7,103 bases of DNA. Source: Anaerolineales bacterium. Lineage in GTDB: Bacteria; Chloroflexota; Anaerolineae; Anaerolineales; UBA11858. Location: assembly GCA_015485245.1 (NCBI GenBank), contig WFTY01000420.1, forward strand, positions 1 to 7,103, read 5' to 3'. The position numbers and the translations under genes were made by a program. Of the stretch, positions 1 to 5,798 are shown piece after piece; position 1 is the stretch's first letter; each line of letters begins with the position of its first letter. The notes beneath the pieces were generated by a model, which worked only from the letters and a program-made list of their open reading frames with translations, did no database searches and was not told where the DNA came from.

Positions 1-173
1 GGAAAAGGAAAACTCCGCCGATGGATCAACGGCGTCCCCAGGCTGAGGCACACCGGACGCGTGCGGCGGAAGTGCGCCAGGTAAAAATAGATAAAGGTCT
101 GCGAACGGGCAAAGAATGTAAAATCCAGCTGCCCAACCACAGGAAGCGAAGCGCCGGCATCCACCGCCATCAT
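1..173 (-). CDS. Glycosyltransferase, GT4-like N-terminus (partial, runs off left edge)
   Basis: Only the first ~57 codons are in the window. Reverse-strand translation from the ATG at 173 begins MMAVDAGASLPVVGQLDF and continues with TFFARSQTFIYFYLAHFRR and then TRPVCLSLGTPLIHRRSF. The 'R-S-x-T-F-I-Y-x-Y-L' stretch followed by an Arg-rich segment and 'RPV' is the usual N-terminal signature of GT-B family 4 glycosyltransferases ('SETFI' type). The ATG lies one base after the wecE TGA (175-177), so translation is probably coupled. The start is uncertain: there is no clear Shine-Dalgarno sequence, the frame stays open upstream, and GTG at 182 or 200 would overlap the end of wecE. By position it is a candidate to transfer the amino-deoxysugar made by the three upstream genes, but that is inference. 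It does not resemble WecF, the enterobacterial Fuc4NAc transferase, as far as this short piece shows. Confidence 0.62.
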   Translation of the reverse strand, partial: MMAVDAGASLPVVGQLDFTFFARSQTFIYFYLAHFRRTRPVCLSLGTPLIHRRSFPF

Positions 174-174
174 C

Positions 175-1308
175 TCAAACACCAAAAAACGCCTGTACAC
201 GCGCAACAATGCGCTCGGCTTCAGCCAGGGAAAGCTCAGGATAGAGGGGCAAACGCACCAGCGTGCGGCTGACCTGTTCCGTAATCGGCAACATCTGTTC
301 ACAGCCCAGCGTTTTTCGCCCGAAGGGTGAAGAATGCAGCGGGATGTAGTGGAACGTCGCCCCAACCCCCTCATCGCGCAGGGCGTCCAGCAACGCGTCG
401 CGTCTCCCCTGATCAGTTACACGGAAATAAAACAGATGATAATTCGGCTCCGCGTAAGATGGCACCACCGGCAGGGTGACAACCCCCTCACGGGCCAGCG
501 GAGTCAACCCTGAATGATACGCTTCCCAGAGCGCTTTCCGCCGGGCCTTGATCGCCGCGCGGCGCGCCAGTTGAACTTCCAGCAACGCCGCCAGCAGATC
601 GGAGAGCACATAGCTGCTGCCCGCCGACACCCAGGTGTATTTATCCACCTGTCCGCGGAGAAAAGCCGCCCGATTGGTTCCTTTCTCATGGATGATCTCC
701 GCGCGCGCGGCCAGTTCAGCGTTGCTGGTCAGAAACGCGCCCCCTTCGCCGCAGGTGATATTCTTTGTGCCGTGGAAGCTGTAACAACCGATATCGCCAA
801 GCGTCCCCAGCGGACGCCCTTTGTAAGCCGCGTCAACCCCCTGGGCGGCGTCTTCAACCACCGCCAGTCCGTGCCGCCTGCTGATCTCCAGAATGGCATC
901 CATGTCGCAGGCAACGCCGGCATAATGCACCGGGATGACAGCGCGTGTGCGCGAGGTGATATGGTGCTCCAGGTCGAGGGGATCAAGGTTCAAGGTGTCC
1001 GGTTGGATTTCCACAAAAACCGGGCGCGCACCGCGCAACACCACACAGTTGGCCGTGGAGACAAAGGTAAAACTGGGTAAGATCACCTCGTCCCCTGGCC
1101 CAATTTCCAGCGTCATCATCGCCATCTCCAGCGCCGCGGTACAAGAGGGGGTAAGCAAGACATGACGCGCTCCGGTCATTTCCTGAAGAGCCTGCTGCAC
1201 ACGGTGGGAGATCTCCCCATTGCCAGTCACCTGCCCCGCCCTCAGCGCGGCCATCACCGCCTGCAATTCCGCTTCGCTGAGCCAAGGGCGCGTGGAGGGG
1301 ATCCTCAT
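175..1308 (-). CDS. wecE: dTDP-4-amino-4,6-dideoxygalactose transaminase (WecE/RffA-like)
   Basis: A 377-residue PLP-dependent aminotransferase of the DegT/DnrJ/EryC1/StrS family, close to the ~376 residues of E. coli WecE. It should convert dTDP-4-keto-6-deoxyglucose plus L-glutamate to dTDP-Fuc4N and 2-oxoglutarate in the cytoplasm. Visible signatures: LLTPSCTAALEMA (51-63), SFTFVSTAN (79-87), VPVHYAGVACDMD (125-137 region), VEDAAQG (151-157, with Asp153 expected at the PLP ring nitrogen), SFHGTKN (177-183, with Lys182 as the expected Schiff-base lysine), EKGTNRAAFLRGQVDKYTW (208-226) and FHYIPLHSSPFG (319-330). These blocks match my recollection of WecE much more closely than other sugar aminotransferases, and no FdtA-type 3,4-ketoisomerase is nearby. 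VioA/PerA-type 4-aminotransferases, which give the gluco epimer, are the main alternative. The ATG overlaps the rmlA stop (ATGA, 1305-1308), and GAGGTG lies 5 nt upstream of it inside rmlA. All key residues are intact. Confidence 0.9.
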   Translation of the reverse strand: MRIPSTRPWLSEAELQAVMAALRAGQVTGNGEISHRVQQALQEMTGARHVLLTPSCTAALEMAMMTLEIGPGDEVILPSFTFVSTANCVVLRGARPVFVEIQPDTLNLDPLDLEHHITSRTRAVIPVHYAGVACDMDAILEISRRHGLAVVEDAAQGVDAAYKGRPLGTLGDIGCYSFHGTKNITCGEGGAFLTSNAELAARAEIIHEKGTNRAAFLRGQVDKYTWVSAGSSYVLSDLLAALLEVQLARRAAIKARRKALWEAYHSGLTPLAREGVVTLPVVPSYAEPNYHLFYFRVTDQGRRDALLDALRDEGVGATFHYIPLHSSPFGRKTLGCEQMLPITEQVSRTLVRLPLYPELSLAEAERIVARVQAFFGV

Positions 1309-2201
1309 TCCCGCACCTCATCTTCCAGAAGTTGCAACAGATACCGCCCGTAAGTCGTCTGCGCCAATTGCCGCGCCTGGGCTTCCAGACGCGCGGCGTC
1401 GATATATCCCATGCGGTAAGCGATTTCTTCAGGGCAGGAGATCATCATCCCCTGTCGTTCCTGCACCGTCTGAACAAAGGCGGCAGCCTGCACCAATGAC
1501 TCCGGGGTGCCCGCATCCAACCAGGCGACGCCGCGGCCCAGCACTTCGACGTGCAACTGCCCGCGCTGCATGTAAACCCGATTGAGGTCGGTGATCTCCA
1601 ATTCGCCGCGCGCGGAGGGCTTGAGAGCTTCCGCGATGGCCACAGCCTGCGCGTCATAGAAGTACAGCCCTGGAACGGCGTAACGCGAGAGCGGCTGTGC
1701 AGGCTTCTCCTCCAGGGTCAACGCCAAGCCGCGCTCGCTGTCACTCTCATCATACTGGAATGTGACCACAGCGTAACGCCGCGGGTCGCGCACCTGATAA
1801 GCGAAGACCACCGCTCCCTGGCGGATCTGCGCCGCGCGGCGCAAACGCTGGGGTAAACTGGTGCCAAAAAAGATGTTATCCCCCAGCGCCAGGCACACCG
1901 GCTCTCCGGCGATGAATTCGCGCCCCAACAAAAAGGCTTCCGCGATGCCGCGCGGGGATGGTTGTTCTTGAAATACAAAACGCACCCCGAACTGACTCCC
2001 ATCGCCCAGCAGCTTACGGAAAGCAGGTAAGGCTTCTGGCGTGCTGATGACCAGAATCTCACGGATGCCCGCCAACATCAACATTGAGAGCGGGTAATAA
2101 ACCATTGGTTTGTCGTAGACCGGCAGCAACTGTTTCGACAGGCTGACAGTCAAAGGATAAAGACGGGTGCCCTGCCCGCCGGCGAGGATTATGCCTTTCA
2201 T
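1305..2201 (-). CDS. rmlA: Glucose-1-phosphate thymidylyltransferase
   Basis: A 298-residue nucleotidyltransferase of normal length (E. coli RmlA is about 293). It makes dTDP-glucose from glucose-1-phosphate and dTTP, the entry step for dTDP-deoxysugars. The N-terminal nucleotide-binding signature GGQGTRL (8-14) is followed by SKQLLPVYDKPM (22-33) with the conserved lysine at 23. GDN at 107-109 gives the metal-binding Asp108, EEKP lies at 164-167 with the sugar-phosphate-binding lysine at 166, and WLDAGT (227-232) supplies the second metal ligand, Asp229. The C-terminal helical part 'CPEEIAYRMGYID' (256-268) is typical of the short RmlA class. The start overlaps the rmlB stop as ATGA (2198-2201), with GGGAGGG 6 nt upstream (2208-2214), so it has its own ribosome binding site as well as coupling. 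The gene is also called rfbA or rffH; the sequence alone cannot separate these, and the wecE neighbour makes the rffH role plausible. Confidence 0.95.
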   Translation of the reverse strand: MKGIILAGGQGTRLYPLTVSLSKQLLPVYDKPMVYYPLSMLMLAGIREILVISTPEALPAFRKLLGDGSQFGVRFVFQEQPSPRGIAEAFLLGREFIAGEPVCLALGDNIFFGTSLPQRLRRAAQIRQGAVVFAYQVRDPRRYAVVTFQYDESDSERGLALTLEEKPAQPLSRYAVPGLYFYDAQAVAIAEALKPSARGELEITDLNRVYMQRGQLHVEVLGRGVAWLDAGTPESLVQAAAFVQTVQERQGMMISCPEEIAYRMGYIDAARLEAQARQLAQTTYGRYLLQLLEDEVRE

Positions 2202-3280
2202 GATACGCCCTCCCGCCCGACGTAATTAACCGCCATCCAGGAACGAAAGTCGCCGCGTTGACGGATGGCCTCCAGCCAGGCGCCATTCCGCAAATACCAG
2301 TCCACCGTCTTGCGCAAGCCCTTTGCGAGCGAATGCCGCGGCGACCAACCCAATTGCGTCTGAATTTTCCTGATATCCATAGCGTAACGGCGGTCGTGGC
2401 CCGGGCGGTCCGGCACGTGAGTGATCAACTGCGCGAAAGGCGCGTGAGGAGAATCCGGATGACAGGCATTCAGAATTTCACACAGCGTTTGCACAATCTC
2501 CAGGTTGGTCGCTTGATTATCCCCGCCGATGTTGTATGTCTCTCCCGGGGTTCCAGCGCGCAGCACCCGCCAGATCGCCTCGCAGTGATCCTCCACGTAC
2601 AGCCAGTCACGCACCTGCAAGCCATCTCCGTAAACCGGCAACGGCTTTCCCTCCAGAGCATTGAGCAGCATCAGAGGAATCAACTTCTCCGGAAATTGAT
2701 ACGGGCCATAATTGTTCGAACAATTGGTGATCGTCAGCGGCAAACCGTAGGTATGCGCGTAAGCGCGCGCCAGATGGTCGCTGGCGGCTTTGGACGCGGC
2801 ATAGGGCGAATTGGGAGCGTAAGGCGTGCGCTCGCTGAAAGGCGGGTCCGCCGGACGAAGCGAACCATAGACTTCATCGGTAGAGATGTGATGAAAGCGC
2901 TTTGTCACCGGGGGGGCATCCGCCGATTCCCAGTAGTCGCGCGCTGCTTCGAGCAGGGTAAACGTGCCTACCACGTTGGTTTGCACAAACGCCCCCGGGC
3001 CAAGGATCGAACGATCCACATGTGATTCGGCCGCAAAGTGAACAATGGTATCCACGCGATGTGCGCGCAGCAAACGATCCACCAAAGCCCGCTCACGGAT
3101 ATCGCCATGCACAAAGATGTGGCGCGATGGATCGGGGAGCGCCCGTAGATTCTCCAGACTGCCGGCGTATGTCAGCGCGTCCAGGTTGACGATGCACACG
3201 TCCGGTTCAACACGCAAGAGGTAGCGGACGAAGTTCGAACCGATGAACCCCGCGCCGCCGGTAATCAAAACATTATTCAT
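2198..3280 (-). CDS. rmlB: dTDP-glucose 4,6-dehydratase
   Basis: A 360-residue extended short-chain dehydrogenase, the length of E. coli RmlB (about 361). It dehydrates dTDP-glucose to dTDP-4-keto-6-deoxyglucose using tightly bound NAD+. Visible: the Rossmann fingerprint GGAGFIGS (8-15), NLDALTYAG (32-40), HFAAESHVDRSI (81-92), the catalytic triplet Thr134-Asp135-Glu136 in STDEVYGS, the Tyr160/Lys164 pair in SPYAASKAASD, the TNCSNNYGPYQFPEKLIP block (185-202), and RPGHDRRYA (292-300). The reading frame is open 19 codons further to 3337, but ATG 3280 is preferred because GGGAGGA lies just upstream (3291-3297), the protein then begins MNNVLITGGAGFIG as the family does, and the extension would run into the promoter spacer. 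First gene of the rmlB-rmlA-wecE-glycosyltransferase operon. Its product is the WecE substrate; no rmlC or rmlD lies in the operon portion seen. Confidence 0.95.
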   Translation of the reverse strand: MNNVLITGGAGFIGSNFVRYLLRVEPDVCIVNLDALTYAGSLENLRALPDPSRHIFVHGDIRERALVDRLLRAHRVDTIVHFAAESHVDRSILGPGAFVQTNVVGTFTLLEAARDYWESADAPPVTKRFHHISTDEVYGSLRPADPPFSERTPYAPNSPYAASKAASDHLARAYAHTYGLPLTITNCSNNYGPYQFPEKLIPLMLLNALEGKPLPVYGDGLQVRDWLYVEDHCEAIWRVLRAGTPGETYNIGGDNQATNLEIVQTLCEILNACHPDSPHAPFAQLITHVPDRPGHDRRYAMDIRKIQTQLGWSPRHSLAKGLRKTVDWYLRNGAWLEAIRQRGDFRSWMAVNYVGREGVS

Positions 3281-3290
3281 ACGTCTGGTT

Positions 3291-3297
3291 TCCTCCC
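3291..3297 (-). promoter_or_regulatory. Ribosome binding site of rmlB
   Basis: On the minus strand GGGAGGA lies about 10 nt upstream of ATG 3280. It decides the start of rmlB against the upstream in-frame ATG at 3337. Confidence 0.75.
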
Positions 3298-3308
3298 AAC
3301 AATTGTTG
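3297..3308. promoter_or_regulatory. 12-bp perfect palindrome, possible operator
   Basis: CAACAATTGTTG is a perfect inverted repeat with no spacer, in the divergent rmlB/hydrolase spacer. It touches the rmlB Shine-Dalgarno sequence on one side and lies about 35 bp from the shared -10 element. A dimeric regulator or an RNA hairpin masking the ribosome binding site are both possible; with no loop, an RNA hairpin would be weak. A chance occurrence cannot be ruled out. Confidence 0.3.
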
Positions 3309-3341
3309 AAAAGCGTTCTCGCACTTGATTGAAACACCTAG

Positions 3342-3347
3342 ATTATA
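3342..3347 (-). promoter_or_regulatory. Candidate -10 box for the rmlB operon
   Basis: Reading the minus strand, TATAAT is a perfect sigma70-type -10 hexamer, 61 bp upstream of the rmlB start codon. No good -35 hexamer lies at 16-18 bp; a TTGGGG occurs at 21 bp, which is too far to be convincing. It shares four bases with the plus-strand -10 box because ATTATAAT (3342-3349) is its own reverse complement. Confidence 0.45.
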
Positions 3348-3349
3348 AT
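3344..3349 (+). promoter_or_regulatory. Candidate -10 box for the hydrolase gene
   Basis: TATAAT matches the sigma70 -10 consensus and lies 38 bp upstream of the ATG at 3388, a suitable distance for a short leader. The sequence 17 bp upstream (GCACTT, 3321-3326) is a poor -35 match, and the TTGAAA hexamers nearby (3306-3311, 3329-3334) are badly spaced. A weak AGAGAG Shine-Dalgarno sequence sits about 8 nt before the ATG. Confidence 0.5.
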
Positions 3350-3387
3350 GCAAGCACAAATACCCGCTCCCCAAGAGAGAAACAACG

Positions 3388-4605
3388 ATGAACCGCAGAA
3401 ACATCCTCCCCGCCCTCCTGCTGAGCACACTGGCGCTGGTCGTGCTGGCGATGATCGTCTTCTTCCTCCTCCTGGTGCGCAAAAACATCCCTCGGCCTGC
3501 GACAGCACCCACGCCAGTTTACACCGCCGCTCCCGGAGCGACGCCAACACCCACCTCGACGCCTTACGCCTTCAACGGCGACGAGGACAACACAATCCAG
3601 CTGATGTGGTTCTCCAAGCCGCCCACCAACGGAGACATCGCCACGCTGGCGACCAATTTCGATCTGATCATCCTGACCCAAAACGATGAAGAAGCCCTCG
3701 CAGAATTGCGCCAGCTCGGTTACACGCGCGGCGTGCCGCAATATTTCCGCCTGGACGCCATCAAAGACCCAGGCTCGTGCGAGGAAGCGCCGCCAGGGAA
3801 TCAGGTGGCCTACAAATCCGGCGACTACTGCTGGATCAGCCAGAATCACCCAGACTGGTTTCTGCTGGATTACCGCGGCGAGCGCATCCGCGACGGCGGC
3901 AGCGGGACGGACTACGTCTTCATGGATCCGGGCAACCTAGAATGGCGGCAGTTCTTTCTGCAACGCGTCCAGGAAAGTCAGCGTGCTAACGGCTATTACG
4001 GCGTCTTCCTCGACAATGCGGACGCCAGCATCGCCCGCCTGGAACGCAAAGTCAATCGGTTGATGAAGTATCCCGACGACGCCAGCTACCAGGCGGCCAT
4101 CGAGGGATTTCTGCAATACCTTTATGAGGGATATTTCCAACCCCAGGGCAGGCCGCTGTACGCCAACATCGTCTCCAACCGAAATTTCGAGGCCTGGTTC
4201 CGCTATCTCGCCTACCTGGACGGCGCGATGGACGAGGGCTGGGGCGTTGGTTGGACAGACGAATACCGCTCGCCCGCCGAGTGGGAAGCCCACCTTGAAC
4301 GCGCCGAAAGCACTCAGGGCGAGGGCAAAACCGCCTTGCTGATTTCTTCGGGCCGCCGGAACGACTTGCAGCGTCAGCAATTCGCCCTGGCTTCTTACTT
4401 GCTGGTTAATCACGGGCGCGCCTACTTCCGTTACGCACACTCTGACTCCTATCGCGAAATCTGGCTGTATCCCAATTACGCCCTCGACCTGGGCGAACCG
4501 CTGGGGGTGCGCTACCCCGAGGGCGATGCCTGGCGCAGGGATTTCACCAGAGGCTCGGTGGTCGTCAACCCCTACACCCACGAGGTGCAATTTATCCTTC
4601 CCTGA
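3388..4605 (+). CDS. Membrane-anchored putative glycoside hydrolase (GHL15/TIM-barrel-like)
   Basis: A 405-residue protein with a basic N-terminus (MNRR), one hydrophobic segment at about 7-30 (an uncleaved anchor or signal peptide, with no lipobox cysteine), then a Thr/Pro-rich stalk at about 35-60 (TPTPTSTP). The rest, about 69-405, looks like a TIM-barrel hydrolase of the hypothetical GHL15 kind: 'TNFDLIILTQ' strand (89-98), 'HPDWFLLDYRGERI' (154-167), 'DYVFMDPGN' (175-183), 'GYYGVFLDNAD' (202-212), 'YLDGAMDEGWG' (276-286) and a C-terminal 'FTRGSVVVNP' (386-395) strand typical of such enzymes. Candidate acidic catalytic residues are Asp180, Asp209 and Glu283. Cys131 and Cys148 are the only cysteines and could form a disulfide outside the cell. 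The substrate is unknown; a role in trimming or releasing a polysaccharide made by neighbouring genes is inference. GH114-like alpha-1,4-galactosaminidase folds are an alternative. It is transcribed divergently from rmlB and overlaps the converging glycosyltransferase gene by 14 bp. Confidence 0.75.
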   Translation: MNRRNILPALLLSTLALVVLAMIVFFLLLVRKNIPRPATAPTPVYTAAPGATPTPTSTPYAFNGDEDNTIQLMWFSKPPTNGDIATLATNFDLIILTQNDEEALAELRQLGYTRGVPQYFRLDAIKDPGSCEEAPPGNQVAYKSGDYCWISQNHPDWFLLDYRGERIRDGGSGTDYVFMDPGNLEWRQFFLQRVQESQRANGYYGVFLDNADASIARLERKVNRLMKYPDDASYQAAIEGFLQYLYEGYFQPQGRPLYANIVSNRNFEAWFRYLAYLDGAMDEGWGVGWTDEYRSPAEWEAHLERAESTQGEGKTALLISSGRRNDLQRQQFALASYLLVNHGRAYFRYAHSDSYREIWLYPNYALDLGEPLGVRYPEGDAWRRDFTRGSVVVNPYTHEVQFILP

Positions 4606-5716
4606 GGGCGGACAGTACATGCCGGCGGATGCGCTCGCCAACCCGCTCCCAGCGGTAGCGATCCATCACCAGGCGATACCCCGCCTCGCCGAACTGGCGG
4701 CAGGTCTCCGGGCTGGCGAGCAGGCGCTCAAGCGCCGCGGCTAAACCCTCCGAATCTCCCGGCGAGACCAGATATCCCGTGCGATCGTGTTCCACCATGT
4801 CCGGCACCGCGCCCACCGCTGTGGCGACCACCGGCAGGCGGCAGGCCATCGCTTCGACTATGGTCGCGCCAAAAGGTTCAACCCGGGTTGGGAGGCAATA
4901 CACCGAAGCGCGGAGATAATACTGCGGCATGGTCTCCAGCGGGAGGCGGCCGATCACCTCCACCCCAGGCGCATTGAGGGCAGGTGAACACCCCACAACC
5001 TGCAGGCGCGCGTTCGGGAAGCGGCGGCGCACCTGCTCAAAAGCGCGCACCAGCTCCGGGCCGCCCTTGCGCTCCCAGTCCGTCCCCACAAAAAGGATCA
5101 CGCCGTTGCGATAGCCATCATTCTCCGGCGGAGCGCTGCCCGCGGCGATGTTACCCCCCGCATAGACGCAGATCACCCTGTCCCGCTCGCAGCCATACTG
5201 CTCCACCAGCGAGCGGGAGATATTAGAACTGCGAGTGAAGACCCGCGTGGCCCCTTGGTACAACGCCCGCTCCAGGGCAATCCAGGCGGGGACGGCCAGG
5301 CGCGTTGAAGGATAATCCGGATAGTTCAGGTTCTCAAGGTGAGTGTGATCGGTGTAGATGAAATGCGGCAGGCCGGGCCAGCGCGTCTCGAACAAGGATT
5401 GCAACTGAAACGAGAAGGCGTATTCTGCTTCCCTTTCCAATCGATGGCGGGCGTAGCCACGCGCCCAGTGGAACAGATACGGCGTGCGCAAAAAGGATTC
5501 TCGCCAGCGGCGGCGGCGCAGCGCCAGCCCCACACCGTAGTGACGCACGGTAGCCAGCGCATTGCGCAGCAGCACGCCTCGCTCGCGCCGCAACGCATCC
5601 ATTAACGTGATCGTTGCGAGGTCAAACTCCGGGAAGGCGGCGCGCAGCATGGCTTCGACCTGCCGGTCAACCGGATGTCTCCGCCAAACACGGAAGAAGG
5701 CGATTTTTCGCCTCAC
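4592..5716 (-). CDS. Glycosyltransferase family 4 (GT-B fold)
   Basis: A 374-residue cytoplasmic or membrane-associated glycosyltransferase. The C-terminal half carries the clear GT4 signature: 'ILFVGTDWERKGGPELVRAF' (207-226) with Arg216/Lys217 expected to contact the donor diphosphate, 'LQVVG' (238-242), and the EX7E motif Glu280/Glu288 in EPFGATIVEAMACRLPVVAT, followed by GAVPDMVEHDRTGYLV (302-317). The N-terminal acceptor half is less typical and Arg-rich (67-95); 'FIYTDHTHLENLNY' (119-132) and 'VFTRSSNISRSLVEQYG' (159-175) are common in retaining GT4 enzymes. Donor and acceptor cannot be read from the sequence. The start is GTG at 5716, preceded by AGGAGG at only about 4 nt; no better in-frame start is visible. 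It lies 82 bp downstream of the BcsB-like gene on the same strand, with a hairpin between them, so joint transcription is likely but may be attenuated. Confidence 0.9.
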   Translation of the reverse strand: MRRKIAFFRVWRRHPVDRQVEAMLRAAFPEFDLATITLMDALRRERGVLLRNALATVRHYGVGLALRRRRWRESFLRTPYLFHWARGYARHRLEREAEYAFSFQLQSLFETRWPGLPHFIYTDHTHLENLNYPDYPSTRLAVPAWIALERALYQGATRVFTRSSNISRSLVEQYGCERDRVICVYAGGNIAAGSAPPENDGYRNGVILFVGTDWERKGGPELVRAFEQVRRRFPNARLQVVGCSPALNAPGVEVIGRLPLETMPQYYLRASVYCLPTRVEPFGATIVEAMACRLPVVATAVGAVPDMVEHDRTGYLVSPGDSEGLAAALERLLASPETCRQFGEAGYRLVMDRYRWERVGERIRRHVLSALREG

Positions 5717-5720
5717 CGCA

Positions 5721-5726
5721 CCTCCT
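5721..5726 (-). promoter_or_regulatory. Ribosome binding site of the GT4 gene
   Basis: AGGAGG on the minus strand is a perfect anti-16S match, separated by about 4 nt from the GTG start codon at 5716. The spacing is short, but the match supports a GTG start. Confidence 0.65.
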
Positions 5727-5737
5727 CACACAAAAGC

Positions 5738-5768
5738 GGGTGACAGCGCACAAAGGCCACTGTCACCC
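5738..5768 (-). terminator. Hairpin between the BcsB-like and GT4 genes (terminator or attenuator)
   Basis: On the minus strand GGGTGACAG and CTGTCACCC pair perfectly over 9 bp around a 13-nt loop. The hairpin begins about 30 bp after the stop codon of the BcsB-like gene and is followed by GCTTTTG, so the U-run is only four bases. It could be a weak intrinsic terminator that lowers expression of the glycosyltransferase, or an RNA-stabilising or processing hairpin. The large loop and short U-run leave full termination doubtful. On the plus strand no T-run follows. Confidence 0.5.
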
Positions 5769-5798
5769 AATGCAGTATCCAGCAAAAGCGCGAACCGG

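Noticed and set aside
514..1080. Plus-strand open frame of 188 codons antisense to wecE
   Set aside because: Shadow of the wecE frame with low-complexity, Arg-rich composition; no ribosome binding site or recognisable domain.
2258..3025. Plus-strand open frame of 255 codons antisense to rmlB
   Set aside because: It lies wholly opposite a well-conserved rmlB, is rich in Arg, Gln and His as antisense frames of GC-rich genes are, and resembles no known protein.
3306..3334. TTGAAA hexamers (3306-3311 and 3329-3334) as -35 boxes for the plus-strand -10
   Set aside because: The spacings to TATAAT are 32 and 9 bp, outside the 16-18 bp range of sigma70 promoters.
3281..3337. 19-codon N-terminal extension of rmlB to the ATG at 3337
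   Set aside because: The extension crosses the palindrome and Shine-Dalgarno sequence of the internal ATG at 3280, and RmlB proteins start directly before the GGAGFIG motif.
3512..3567. Repetitive Thr/Pro codons in the hydrolase stalk as a DNA repeat
   Set aside because: The ACC/ACG/CCC/CCA codons are varied and there is no regular DNA unit, so it is a protein linker and not a tandem repeat array.
3343..3849. Minus-strand open frame of 168 codons covering the start of the hydrolase gene
   Set aside because: It ends in the divergent promoter spacer and is antisense to the anchor and stalk region; its composition follows from the complement of the Thr/Pro codons.
3937..4641. Minus-strand open frame of 234 codons opposite the hydrolase gene
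   Set aside because: The hydrolase frame on the other strand has a signal anchor, a stalk and recognisable hydrolase motifs. The antisense frame has only Val/Gly/Ala-rich shadow composition.
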